Part shown: positions 13,008 to 25,271 of the stretch, piece after piece
Layout: the number at the start of each line of letters is the position of its first letter
Numbering within the stretch: position 1 is the first letter of the stretch
From: Heterotrichella gracilis
Lineage: Eukaryota > Sar > Xanthophyceae > Tribonematales > Xanthonemataceae
Length of the DNA: 64,000 nucleotides
Reading direction: 5' to 3'
Assembly (NCBI GenBank): GCA_032358255.1
Contig: JAULBX010000226.1
Span: forward strand, 95,948 to 159,947
Position numbers and translations under genes: made by a program
The notes under the pieces: generated by a model
What the model saw: only the letters and a program-made list of their open reading frames with translations
Databases searched by the model: none
Told to the model about the DNA's origin: nothing

Positions 13008-13690
13008 CGTAACCCTTGCCAAATTCTGGGCGCATCTGGGTTTTGGATGTTAAAAGAGGTAGGTCCTGCAGTTGACCTCTCAGGCCGATGTGCGTATACC
13101 ACTTAACGTCTACATGGCAGCGGGTCCATCGTTCGTCGTCCTTCCCTTGCCCAACCACCCAACAATGCCGAGCACCTTCCAATAACTATCGCCTGTGCAT
13201 GTGAACCAGCTCTTCGTGCAGCAATGTACTAACTCGGTGCAATTGTATGGCGCACTGAGAAAACCAGCAGACGAGGCTGCTTGCAGCCGTTGCGTGGCGA
13301 GGAATGCTCTTGCATGTTGGTGCGCCATCGCGTTTGCTTATGTGTGTATGGCAGCAGTTTGACTGCCTCAGAATATTCGCATGCATTTTCATTTTCTCCG
13401 AGGGGGAAAAATCAATTCGAATTTTGAATAAACAAGGCACCAAGGGGTCCTGACTCAGCATGTTAACAGGTCACGAGGAGGAACACATCCACGTGGCAGG
13501 CTGGGCAAAAATGGGCCTGAGCGGCTGGGATCGTGATAAGCTTTTGGCAGAGATGAGAGTGGGGCGCACACGAAATGCACGAACTGCCTAACCTGCACCC
13601 GCGCAGCACCTCTGCCGTCCAATTCATGCGTGTGTGGCTTGCGACCCGCAGCATCCCTTCCCAGGCACCCACCAGCCCGGCTCAGACACG
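13008..13690. promoter_or_regulatory. Divergent promoter region
   Basis: This spacer of about 680 bases lies between the head-to-head start codons of the IBTK-like gene (-) and the plastid protein gene (+). It must hold both promoters. I could not point to a convincing TATA box or a recognised motif. Confidence 0.4.
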
Positions 13691-15159
13691 ATGATTGCTG
13701 CACAGACTGCCTCCACGGGGGCCAAGGCCTTCCAGACCACCCGCACTGCCCCACGGTCGTCCGTGCGCTCCCTGCGGGTGTGCTGTGCACAGAGGCAGGG
13801 TACGTAGCCCAAACCCGCCAACGTGCATAAGATGCGCCTGCTCGCAGCCGTTTGTAAGCCATTTGTACCCTACTGCATTGCGACTGGGGGGCTGATTGGG
13901 CTGGCATGGGTTTGTTCCAGGTGCCTCCGATGAGACCTCCCTCAAGCTGCTGGCAGCTGGGTTTGCTGCTGCAGCTATCCTGGGCGCCGCCCCAGCCAAC
14001 GCGGGTGTGATCATGTACCAGGCAGAGACCAAGAAGGTATTGATACTGCCAGGCATTGGCCCAGCAGTCACTGTCCAAAGCTGATCCCCTGCTGGGACTG
14101 GACCAATGCAGCCCTGCAGCCAGTGGCTATGAGTTTCATTCTTCTAATTGTGCCTGATGAACACGTGGGGCTAGTATACTAGCTGTTCTGCGTGAGGCTG
14201 CACTGTACTAGCCTCAGCAACAGTGAGGGGGGTTCACCTGGGGGTCCAAAACCGCTTGAGGGGTTTTAGGCCAGAGGAAGGGTTGCAAGCTCTGTTGCCA
14301 ACGTGCAGGTTTTCCAGAACGAGCCCTCTGCACCTAAGCCCAAGGCAGAGAAGGTGGCCTCAGCCCCCTCCTCCAGCACTGGCAGCAGTGCATCCTTCTC
14401 TGGACCCACCTTCTCTGCACCCGACGTCGGCATCGCAATCCTGCCAGGTAGCTATTGACCACCAAGCCAGCTTTCCACTTTGGGCACCTCCAAACGCTCT
14501 CATGTTGTCCCACTCGCCTGCTCTTAAGGGCTTAGCCTGGTGTTGGACAAGCTGCACTTTCCTGGTCCATGGCACTGTGAAAGTGGGGCCCGCTGGTGAA
14601 AGGCAGGTGTGCTACTCTGTTATGGAGCCGGGCAAACATGGTGAATTGGGTTTTGTGTTGTTGCAGTCAGCATCGCGGCCTTGGTTGGGGGCTACGTGGC
14701 GCTGTCCAAGCTGGACCCCGAGTTTGCTGATGTGGTGAAGAAGACAGTCATCAAGGTAGGGGTCCAGTCCTACTGCAATAGCAGTACTCTTGAGTTGCAC
14801 ACTACTGCTGCTCAGGGAATGGGCCCAGTATTTCAAAAGGGCTGCACGGGCTGTTTACAACAATGTGGGAGTGCTGTCCTAACACTGCTGTGTGCTACAG
14901 GACTCCAACATCGACGGCGCAGGCTACGAGGCATTCCTGAAGGAGGGCGGCGTGTTGGCTGCCAAGCCAAAGGTGCGCCCAGCACTGCTCCTGTTGGCTA
15001 CTTGCCCTTGCTGATGGCTGTGGTTCCGGCGTTGGGAATTGGGAAGCAGGGGGGCGCAATGGTTGTGTACAACAGGGGGGTCATGCTGCAATGGTGACCT
15101 TGTTACCTGTGGTTTTGCAGGGGAAGAAGGGAACCATGTTCTTCAGCAAGAAGAAGTGA
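13691..15159 (+). CDS. Chloroplast/thylakoid-targeted small protein, function unknown
   Basis: Six exons (13691-13799, 13921-14036, 14309-14447, 14667-14755, 14901-14972, 15121-15159) join in phase to a 187-residue protein with standard GT-AG junctions. The N-terminus (MIAAQTASTGAKAFQTTRTA, then RSSVRSLRVCC) is rich in Ala, Ser, Thr and Arg, like an algal transit peptide. It is followed by a hydrophobic stretch, LLAAGFAAAAILGAAPANA, which looks like a thylakoid lumen signal with an AxA cleavage site. A Ser/Pro/Lys linker leads to a second hydrophobic segment, VGIAILPVSIAALVGGYVAL, then a Lys-rich tail (GKKGTMFFSKKK). I do not recognise the family. Inference: a bipartite-targeted thylakoid protein with one mature transmembrane helix. 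The start is the first ATG with an open frame, 13 codons ahead of the first basic residues. Confidence 0.7.
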
Positions 15160-16404
15160 ATGTAGCGCCGCATATATAGTGGGTTGATGTGCATCGTCTC
15201 GATGCCAGGGAGAGCTCTTCCATTTTGTCTTACTTTGAAGCTGGGCAACAACCAGTACAGCTTCACCCCTGACCAAAGGCACTACAAGCTCACAGGACCT
15301 TGTGACAATGACTCCTTTGGGAGCAGCGGAACACCCTACAAGGGATGCTAGGGTTTCTGCAGCTGGCAGCTGAGAGCAAGCCACTGCAGATCCTTGATTC
15401 TTTTGGCGACCACCAATAGATCAGCGCAGTTCTTGCAGCAGCTTGCAACGTGTTATGAGAGGACTACGTGTGTTTCATATGCCACATACCTCTGCGCGCA
15501 TGCAAATTGACTCGCCCCCCTTGATCCCCAAGTCAGCAAATTTTTTAACGTCTCACTTCCTGTTATAAATCACGAGTGTTTGAGCAGTTTGTGGGCTGCT
15601 CACAGGCAAGGCGGGCAGCACATAAGCGTGGCTGCCATGGTCACCAGTGCAAAACCGACACGGGTCGTGCAATTATGATATGCAGGGGCATCCACATAAC
15701 ATGCCTCTCCTGCGCAGCGCACAAGCGGTGACCGGGCCGATGCTCTGTGCATCCCCTCCCTTTCTTTCTTTCTGCTGGCACTGTCTCCCAACCTGTGGTA
15801 TGCTACTCCAGCGGGTTATCGCCCACTTGCAGCCTACATCCTCTTGAAAAAGGAATTGCCACAGGTTGCACCTGGGGTGGGATCACATGGGCAGCATACT
15901 CGGGGCCCCACAGTGTCACACCTCGAGGGTGATGCCATCGTTACGGTCACCACGAGTCCATGACCAACTTTCGTCCAACAACTTACCTGCCCAACATTTG
16001 GTGATAGGTGCAGGTTCATGGTGGGTTTGCATTTGTTCAACGGTGATAGGTTCAGAACCATGCACAGGGCGGGTTTCAGATGACCAGTCCACTTGGCGCA
16101 GCCTCCCATCCTAGACCCTAACCTAGGGTTCACTCGAGCAGTGCTGACTCGGATCAACGCGACCCACAGGCAAAGGTTGCTGTGGCCAAACGGCATATAC
16201 GTTCATAAACGCACCAGTGGTGTAGTTGACCATAGTTGTTGAAACGAAGGAAGCAGTGTGGCAGCTACATTGCGCCCATCGTTGCATCGTTTCGTTTCGG
16301 TGTTTGTCTCGGAGAATTAGTATGCATCATTGTGACTTCGAACGAACGCAGGCAAATTGACACGATTTCACTTGACACCAGCTCTTGTTTGCTGTTTGGC
16401 GACC
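15160..16404. other. Intergenic, no gene seen
   Basis: This holds the 3' flank of the plastid protein gene and the upstream region of the acyl-CoA oxidase gene. Short open frames are present on both strands, but none has recognisable motifs or paired splice signals. Confidence 0.45.
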
Positions 16405-19400
16405 ATGATGAGCACGCAACAAAGGCGCATTGCTCAGGTGGTGGGCCATCTGCAGCCATCGCCGGCAGGTGAAGCCGCCTCCACCACAGGACTGGTGCTG
16501 GCGCCCACTGCTGCAATACGGTCTTTGCCCCGCTTTGACCCCACCATTCTGGAGGTGTACCTCGATGACCAGCGAGAAGTGAAGCTGGAGATTTACGAGC
16601 TGTTCAGGCAGCACCCAGAGCTCCTGCCCCCAGTGGAAGAGGGGATGACGAAAGGTGAAACCACCAGGTTTCAACCACGCCTGGGATATGCCGCCGATGT
16701 GTGTTGAATCGTAGCAAGAAACCATACAAGCGTACCTTTATTGGTGACATCAATACCCAGTTGCCCTTGGATGTCCTGAATTTGCTTTCGGAAGGTGCCC
16801 ATCTGAAGATGCATCGTGGCTGTGAGTCAGCCTCTGGGAAGCGATTTCACACCCGTGGCTGCAACCTGTGCAGAGGAGCACCGGGAGCTGGTGAGGAAGT
16901 GCCTACGGGTCCTCCTGGACGCTGGCTTCAGCCCCATGAAGTACTTCAGCAAGGACCAGAAGAAGTACTTCTACATGGCAGAGCTGGCTGCGCTCATAGA
17001 CCTGTCTTTGGTGAGTGACAGACGGCATATGCTGGGCAGCGGGGTACCGTGCAGCAATGTATTAGTTATGGGGTGCTTTCCATTGTGCAGCAAGTTGAGC
17101 AAGTGCATCAGGCCTCTGAACACCAGTTGATGCTGCCTGGTTGGCAAGGGTTCATAAGATCCTGGATATGAGTACAACCGGTTGTTGGTGGGCATGAAAC
17201 GTGTTTGGCACGGCGCAGACTGTGAAGATGGGCGTCCAGTACAGCCTGTGGGGCGGCAGCGTGTTCAACCTGGGCACTGAGAGGCACAGGAAGAAGTATT
17301 TTGATGACATTGACAAGCTGCGCCTACCAGGTATATTGCCCGCTGCCATTATATGGCACAACGCCAGCACCGCACCAAATTCCTCTACACTCCACCAAAT
17401 TAAATCCAGGACGCACTTTGCTCAAGCCCAATGCCGCGGCTGCCATCAGGGTACATTAATTAATTTTGAGAAATATGTACGATAAACTAATGCAAGCCTT
17501 TGCACCCACCTGCAGGTTGCTTTGCCATGACTGAGCTGCGCCACGGCAGCAACGTGGCCGGGCTGCAGACGGAGGCCATTCTGGATGTGACCACAGATGA
17601 GTGGGTGGTGCACACGCCAGACGATGGCGCAATCAAGTGGTGCGTGCCCGCTGCCAAGCACCATGTTGTGGGTGCATGCTGGGAAGGCACAGCCAGCTGC
17701 CATGGTTGAAAACCTGGATTACAACCATTAATGGGTGCATATTGTTTGCCGGAATGATTGATTAGCAAAATAAGTACTCCATTGCCCAATTTCCATTATT
17801 TAAGTGCTTTGGATTGGCAATGAAGCCACGCCACACCCCGCGGAATACACAGCTTGCTGTGAAAGCTCCCTAGCTCCCTACCCACAGCCTCTTAAGAAGA
17901 TCCCTACCCCCCCAGGTGGATCGGCAACGCCGCGCAGGACGGCAAGATGGCCACGGTGTTTGCTCGGCTCAAGGTGCCCTCCCCAGATGGCAGCGGCGGC
18001 CTGGACGACCACGGCGTGCATGCATTCATCGTGCCCCTCAGGGGGGATAACGGCGATGCGCTCCCAGGGGTGGAGATCCGTGACTGCGGGTACAAGGTGG
18101 GGGGCGCGGGGAATGGGGATGAGAATGAGGGGGGCCTGCATGAGCTGGTGGGCGAGCGGGGTCCAGCAAGCATTGTCAGCGCATGCAGCCGCCTTCCACA
18201 TGCTATAATTCAATTTTCTTGTGCAGCAGAAATTGGATTTCTGATATCCCATTGACAAAGCACCGCCATACCACTAGCGCACCACCCACACCCCATGAAC
18301 CGACCCACACCACACCCAAACCGCCATCTTTTAAAATCACCCTTCCGCCCCAGCGCCCACCCCACCTCACCTCACCCCTTACTAAACCCTAGGTGGGCCT
18401 CAACGGCGTTGATAACGGCGCCATCAAGTTCCACAAGGTGCGGGTGCCCAGGGAGAACCTGCTGGACCGATTCGCGGCTGTGGACCGCAGCGGCAGGTAC
18501 AGCAGCCCGCTACTGTCTCCCAACAAGCGCTTTGCGGCCACGCTGGGGGAGCTGACGGGGGGGCGCGTGGGCCTGACCTGCTCCTCGGTGTCGGTGCTCA
18601 AGGTGGGTGATGGCTGGGGTGATGATGGTTTGGCGCTGGGTGGGGCAGTGGTGTGGGATAGGAGCTTGGTGGGGGGGGGCGTGGGGCTGGCAAGCTCTGA
18701 GACTAGGTTGTTGGCTGCGATGTTGGAGACGGGGAGTGGAGTATGCGAATGCCAGGTGGAGTATGCGAATGCTGTTTTTGGGTCTTCTTTGTCTTTTGAA
18801 CACTCATCCCCCACCCCCACCCCCCACAGGGCGGCCTCACCGTGGCCATCCGCTACTCCGCGCACCGCCAGCAGTTTGGCCCCGCAGACGGCGCCGAGGT
18901 GGCTGTGCTGGACTATGCCAGCCAGCAGCAGCGCCTGATGCCCATGCTGGCCACGTGCTACGCGCTGCACTTCACCATGCGGGCCCTGGTGAGCAAGTAC
19001 GTGGACATGAAGCGGAGCAGGAGCGAGGAGCTGGTGGCGGATGTGCACTCGCTGTCCGCAGGTGGGTGTTGGAGCCTGAGTAGGGGGGTTTGATTGGGGG
19101 GTGGGGAGTAAGGGTTGGGGAAGTGGGTAAATTGGTTTGGTGACATGTATGCGTTGCCTGGTGCTCAACTATGTGGACATGAAGAGGAGCAGGAGCGAGG
19201 ATTTGGTGGCGGAGGTGCATGCCCTGTCGGCAGATGAAGAAGGGTTTTGGAGCTGGAGTGGGGTTTGCTAGCTGTTGGCAAGCGGGTAGACAGCAATCCT
19301 GGTGAGGGTTTTGGACAAAGTGAGGCAGGATATGCGAGGGTTTCTACACGGTGTATGAACCCTAAACCCTACTCCTGAAGCCTGACCCGTGCCTTGCTTG

Positions 19401-21479
19401 CACCCCCAGGCCTCAAGGCCTACACCACCGCCTACACTGCCAACGCGCTGTCTGTGTGCCGTGAGTGCTGCGGGGGGCACGGCTACGCGGCGGTCAATAG
19501 GCTGGGGGCGCTGCGCTCGGACCACGACATCTTCCAGACGTTCGAGGGGGACAACACAGTGCTGCTGCAGCAGGTGGGGGCGCAGAAAGGAGTGGGGACT
19601 GTCTCTGTGGGGTCAGGGTTTAGGGGTCGGAGCATGCAGGAGGTGGGGGCCAGAAAGGGAGGGGTCCAGTTGGGGAACAGGGAGTAGGGTTTTGGATTGT
19701 GCATTTTGAGGGGGGCAGCATCATGCTGCTGCAGCATGTGGGGCTCAGTAATGGTGTGGGGACCATTTGTGGCAGGGTTCAAGGATCAGGATGTTGACCA
19801 TGCATATGTTTGGGGGAGACACAGGGGCTGCAAGGCCGCAAGGCTGGCGCAAGGGTGGGAGGCTGCTCTCCAAAAGCGCCAAGCAATACTGCATCACATT
19901 CCTCCCGAATCCAACTGCTCCCATGCACAACCTTTCACGACATCCCCCCCACACTTCCCACCAGGTTGCGGGCCAGCTGCTGAAGGAGTACCAGCAGCGC
20001 TTTGCCGGCTCCCCCCTGACCGCCACCTGGAGCTACCTGCGCCAGTGGGCCACAGACACGCTGCCTGCCAACCCGCTGGTGTCGCACGAGACTGACCCCA
20101 GGCACCTGCGCGACCCCGCCTTCCTGGTGCGCACGCTGAGGTAAGCAAGCGGATGCGGAGACCCTAGGTTTTAAATCCTCAATTGTGACCGTCCATTGTA
20201 GACCCTTCCTGGTGCGCATGCTGGGGCAAGGAAACGGGGGTGGAGACCCTAGATTGTCAACCCTTGTCGGGGGCACTTGCTGGCATCGTGCGTAGTGGAA
20301 GCCCTTAATGAGAGGCTTTTGTCTTAAGACCCTGAGATGGGATCAAGGTTTTGGGGTGGGACAGGATACCTTGGTGAAAACCCTGGGTGATAGGATGTGA
20401 CACTGATTTTTCTCTGGATGTAGAATATGCACCATGCCAGCCAGGGCTGCCATAGGGGTGGAATTAAGGCCTTTTCCCCTCTCCCCAGGTACCGCGTTGC
20501 CCGCCTGCTGCACACCGCCGCCGCACGCTATATGAAGCACAAGCGCCGCCTGGGAGACTTCCAGGCGTGGAACAAGTGCCTCACACACTTCCTGGTAAGA
20601 TGAGAGTGAATCTTGCACATTGCATCTTGCAATCAATCTATAAAAGTAGCCTCATGTCTTAAACTAAAAATAAGAATTAAATAAAAATAGTTTACATAAT
20701 ATTGTATTGTTTTTCTTTTTTTTCAAAGCAGCATCCTTCTGATCACCCACCCTTTGCCCCCTCAGGCCCTTGCGCGTGCCCACATTGAGGCGGTGATGCT
20801 GGACAGCATGCTGGCGGGCGTGGCGGGGTGCGTTGACCCTGACTGCCGCCAGTCCCTCAAGGCCATGGCGCACCTGTTTGCACTGGACAGGATCCAGTCG
20901 GACATGCTGTTCAGGAACGACGACTACGTGGCGCCGGAGAAGGTGCGCGGGGGGGAAGGGGGAGGTGGACGTGCTAGGGTTTAGCTGTGTCGGAGGTTGT
21001 GCATGCAAGCAGGCTGTGGCGGTGGTGGGGTGGGTGGAGGCGCGTGGTGCAGGGGTAGGTAGGTCAGCGGCGCTGCCATACCACCATTTGGCTGTGCTTG
21101 CCATCTGTTTGTTGGTGTTTGGGTCACGATCACATATGATCCTCGATTCTTTTGCCTAATCATCACAATCCCTGATGAAAGAATTGAGCATCATTTATTG
21201 GTGGTAATTTCCCCCGCTTGCCACCTCTACCCCACTCATGTCAAGCAATGCTCCACATTCTTGCCACCCAATCCTACTCACCCCCCATCTTTTACAACCC
21301 CACAGGCTAAGGCCATCCAGCGCCTGGTAGAGGAGTTGTGCCTGGAGGTGAGGGGTGTGGCGGTGCCACTGGTGGACGCGTTTGCCATTCCTGACCACAT
21401 CCTGCGCGCACCCATCGGCCTGTCAGCAACCTCCCAGGATATGTATGCAGAGTACCTACACGCGGTGGGGTTTGACTGA
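16405..21479 (+). CDS. Acyl-CoA oxidase, ACX2-like, peroxisomal
   Basis: Twelve exons (16405-16654, 16874-17010, 17219-17330, 17516-17639, 17916-18096, 18393-18602, 18830-19061, 19410-19573, 19965-20140, 20489-20594, 20766-20942, 21306-21479) join in phase to 680 residues, close to plant ACX2. The enzyme makes 2-trans-enoyl-CoA from long-chain acyl-CoA with FAD and passes electrons to O2, giving H2O2: the first step of peroxisomal beta-oxidation. Family blocks seen include [73 protein letters not shown] and [10 protein letters not shown]; the Glu in EGDN is the expected catalytic base. Residues 8-16, RIAQVVGHL, fit the PTS2 signal R-(I/L/V)-x5-H-L exactly, and there is no C-terminal PTS1 (it ends GFD). 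This supports the chosen start. Introns 7, 8 and 9 contain ghost copies of exon ends. Confidence 0.95.
19158..19233 (+). repeat. Ghost of acyl-CoA oxidase exon 7 end
   Basis: This lies in intron 7 and copies the last ~76 bases of exon 7 (TGGACATGAAG, then GGAGCAGGAGCGAGGA and GGTGGCGGA). The intron bases that follow are similar too. The donor is lost: CAG is followed by ATGAAG instead of GT. Confidence 0.85.
19633..19790 (+). repeat. Two degenerate copies of the exon 8 donor region
   Basis: The exon 8 end and donor read CTGCTGCAGCAG, GTGGGGGCGCAGAAAGGAG. Related strings recur at about 19633 (ATGCAGGAGGTGGGGGCCAG) and 19723 (ATGCTGCTGCAGCATGTGGG), each followed by intron-like sequence resembling the first intron bases. 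Confidence 0.65.
20203..20260 (+). repeat. Ghost of acyl-CoA oxidase exon 9 end
   Basis: CCTTCCTGGTGCGCATGCTG repeats the exon 9 end (CCTTCCTGGTGCGCACGCTG). The following TGGAGACCCTAG repeats the first intron bases (GCGGAGACCCTAGG). The GT donor is replaced by GC. Confidence 0.75.
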
Positions 21480-23511
21480 GGTGGGGGCTGGTGGTGGGTG
21501 GGGGTGTTGGAGGTGGGATTTGAGGATGGGCAGGGGATGAGGGGCGGGGTTTCCTTGATAATGGACACAGCAGCTAGTCGTGGTAGTTGTGGGTGGCTGG
21601 TGCGTGGAGGGGTGTTGCTGCGGGGGGAGCGGGAGTGTGTGCAAGGGGGGAGCAGGGGGGTGATTGCCGCCATGTGCTACGGGGCAGCTGCGCTTCTTCA
21701 TGCATGATCAAGGGTGGCCATCCCTGCCGAGGAGGGTGGAGATGATGCTGGGCCAGGGCGCCTGCGGTAGCAAAGCAAACAATGTGTATGGCACAGGATT
21801 GCAAACTGGCTGGGTCAGGTTTTGGTAGCGGGGCATGGTTGCCGGTGTTGTCGTGCATGCTGATGCGCAGTAGGGTTGTGACAAGGTCCTTGATTAGTGA
21901 ACCCAGGTTGTTCTGGGGTAGTGACGCAAACGATGTGACCAGATGTTTTGGCTGTTTGAGCACCTTTTTTGCGCAGCAAGGTGTTGTCTCTGGAAGTTTT
22001 CTGGCAAAAGGCTGTGCAACGGCTGCGCATTTGTATTGGACCCAGTCCTGACCAGTTATGTTCTGACAATATGCAGAAAATATAAATTTCAAATGCAAGT
22101 CGCACCCAATCATGCCACCATGATATTTTGCCATACAGTTGGGCAGAGACAACACGTTGTGAAGCGTCTGATTAGTTTATTCATTTATGCAGTTTAATTC
22201 TCATTTAGATTTGATATGTACATGTAGCTCTAGAGTTCGGTTGCATGCCATGCCAGCATGCATATGATGGCCATGGTTTTTGATGTAGCATAGCTTTCTT
22301 TTCTAGTGTCAGTCAGTAGACTACTAAGTATCCATTTTAGAAGCATACAGTCAAATCCACATCGGCTATGCGCAAGTGCTGTCATTCTGCACCTGCAGAT
22401 TTGCACCGAGTCTACAGCAGAGTCCCGGTTACAAAATTGTATACAATCATTGCATGAGGCAGGTAGCAGCGCTTTTTTCAATGACTACCGTAGTAACAAT
22501 GTGACGTCCATGTTTACTACTTGGTGGTGTGTACTATTATCATATTGCTGTTCAGCAAAAGCAATGGCATATATCATAAATTGGTATCATGGTTGTCTCA
22601 GACTGGCCAAATGCCATGCCTGCACAGTCTGCCAACCGGCGTTGCGCAGCACAAACTGCATACCAGCCAGGCGCTGCGACAACGGGGCACTGTTGCTACT
22701 AAAAAAAAGCTAAGCTATATCCAGGCATGCTGGATCAAACTTTGGTTGAACTCCACTATGCTTGCTATAATATATTATACCAGGTCCTGCGGCATCATTG
22801 TGCCCAATCACGACAATTCATAATTGCTCATAAAAAACACTGATGTCAAAGCAGCTACTGTCAGCAACGCTGTTCACCACACATAAAATCTGTCATTCGG
22901 ATTTTGAAAAATCAAAGATCCACTTTTGAATGACTCATCCTCAGAGGATGGCACACCAGTGTTCTGCCAAATCTAGTAATCCTGACTCAGTCCATTGTCG
23001 ACATTGGCAAGCACTGCTTGAAGCAACAATTGACATATAATATATTATGGCTAATCTCATCTCTACTGTGTTCAGCTGAAGCTGCGGCCAAGTAGATCAC
23101 TCACTACACCCTTGTGCGATAAATGAGACATTGTATCCCACTTTCTTATCTTTAAATTACTGATGATCAAAAGTTGCTGTGCCAATTGCTCGGGTTGAGC
23201 CCATCACGCTTCGCTTGCAAAAATACTCCAATCTTGCTATTAAATTCCTAATGCGCACTCAAAATGCTGCCAGCGGCTGGTCGCCCTGAGGGTAGCTGGT
23301 TGTTTCAAAGCTAGTTGATTCATTGAGTAAATTTCTGGCTGCGCCATTCAAATTGGTTGCGCCATGCATCATGTGAACTGACACGGTTCAACTTGTGGCA
23401 CTCACGGTGGCTGTGCTTGAGGCTCGAGTTGGTACTAGCATACTGGCAGCCCCCTCCAACTTCAGGTCCTGTGAGAGCGCCTCAGGCTGCTCATGATGCT
23501 GCCACAATCCA
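21480..23511. other. Intergenic, relatively AT-rich, no gene seen
   Basis: This is the 3' flank of the acyl-CoA oxidase gene and then a stretch clearly richer in A and T (about 22000-23350) than its surroundings. I found no exon with recognisable protein motifs on either strand. Confidence 0.5.
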
Positions 23512-25271
23512 TCACCACCTTATCAGCTTCCTCCGCCTCCACAAACACGCCAGCCATTGCGGACCAGTCACTGAGGTCCTGCTGTCTGCCCTGCCTGCCA
23601 CAGCCATGATGGTTGCATCTGATGGTGCTGCTGAGTGGGACACAGGCGATGCGCCTGTTGAGCCCTTGCTGCTGCAACCTGGCGAATTGACCAATGCTGG
23701 CGGCGCCTGTAACTTCTTGCTGTTGCGCAATGCTGTCAAGTAAATGTTTGCAGCAGCAAGCTTCGATCTGAACTTGGTATTGGAGCCATGCAGCTTGGTG
23801 ACTCCAAGGGTTGCTGCTCCCTTTGGCGCGGCTGACACCTTCTTTGCTACTGTGGCTGCATATGTGGGGTGCATGCCAGTGCATGGGACAGCGGCTGCAT
23901 TGATGCTGACTGTGGTGGGGTTGCAACCCTTGTCATTGCTGCTGCCGATGCTTGTGTGAGGGTCCACGGTGGCAGGAATGCTGAAAGTGCTGTCTATGGC
24001 GCGGCGCGGGCTCTTGGTTGCTAGTTTGCTTAGCCCTTCGAAGGAAATTGATCCAGCTGTGTACAGTGTGGTGCCTGTGCAGCTTGAGGTGGTGTCGCTG
24101 GCTGGGGAATGAACTGACAGGGTACTCTGGATGCGGCCTGGTGGAGATTTCTTGGACTCGATTAGCAATGGATCTGCAAATGGGTTGTCATGCTGAGCCT
24201 CCTCGACAGGTGTGAAGGAGGGAGAGGGAGAGCTTGCTGGGGTTGAGTAAGTATCTGCAACTGGAGCAAGGGGTGAAGGAGCTTCATATGGAGGTGGCGC
24301 GACGCCATGGAGCTTGGTGATGATCATGGTGGCCTTCCCAATTGGGGACATTGTGGCAATGGTTGTCAGCGGCTCTGACTGTGCATCATGGAACTGGTCT
24401 CCAGCATCTTCAGGAAAATGAAGGGGGATGGCTGGCACAATGATTGCGACTGAAGCACCTACAGGCAAAAAAACTTGTAAACATGCTGCCAGCTTCACAG
24501 AACAGCTACATGGCCAGTCGTACGATGACAATGAGCAGCATGGTCAGCATTAGGTACTGTGTCCACCGTGCTTCCCTTTTGAAATGGATGTGCTGCCCAG
24601 TGCGCGCGATGCATGGTGCCTGTGTTTACGCGCAATGGCTCACCTGACAAGTCAGCACCCTGCTGTGCTGATGGGCGTGCCGCTTCCAGGCCAAGGGTCT
24701 TGAGCTGTGAAGGTAGTGCAGTGGTTGCACCTGATGAAGAGTGGGCAGCTGCAGGTCCTGAGTGAGCTGAGGTCTCAGGCTTGGGTGATGACTTTGCGTC
24801 AGGCTGCGGCTCTGAGAAGGCCCTGTCCTTCGTTGCCAGACTGCTGAGTGACATCCTGTCGGGCATGGTGGTGTCCTGAAGGGGGACTGCAGCAGAGGCA
24901 TCCTCAGCATCTGAGGTTGCGCAGCAAAGGAGAGCATAGTCAGCAAGAAGCTTTTTTTCATGTGCATACCCAGTATGCCTGCAACAGGGTGCGTGGGTTC
25001 CTGGGGCTAGTTGGTCAGTACCTTGCTTCAATAAGTCCAAAGAAGCATCACTCTCCTTGCACTCAGGAGTGCTCCTGACAGGCAAATGATCTGCAATGAA
25101 GCCATCGTCAGTTGTCGTTGCAACAGGCTTGGGAGGGCCTGCTGTGAAAGGGACTTTGAAACTTCTGGCAGGCTTGTTTGCAGGGGCGTTGTCCAGGTTG
25201 GAGAAGGTTGCAGCACCAGTGGTGTCTTGTTCAGCCTGCAGGCGAGCCATGGTCATGACTGGCCAGTTCAT
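23512..25271 (-). CDS. Predicted disordered protein, no recognised domain
   Basis: Two exons, 25271-24644 and 24458-23512, join in phase (donor GTGAGC, acceptor TGTAG) to about 524 residues. The protein is rich in Ala, Ser, Thr and Pro with scattered Lys/Arg, such as SPASDTTSSCTGTT and TKSPRRAIDSTFS, and I recognise no domain. The string TKLHG occurs twice (ITKLHGVAPPP and VTKLHGSNTKF). An extra in-frame intron near 25021-24915 is possible. Upstream coding exons may exist in 25290-25680 on the same strand (frame containing LGKEVQNSLFDEAELKQ before a GTATTT donor), but the phases do not join cleanly, so I left them out. It is divergent from the 26.2 kb gene. A long uninterrupted frame in GC-rich DNA is weak evidence, so this is a tentative gene. 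Confidence 0.45.
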
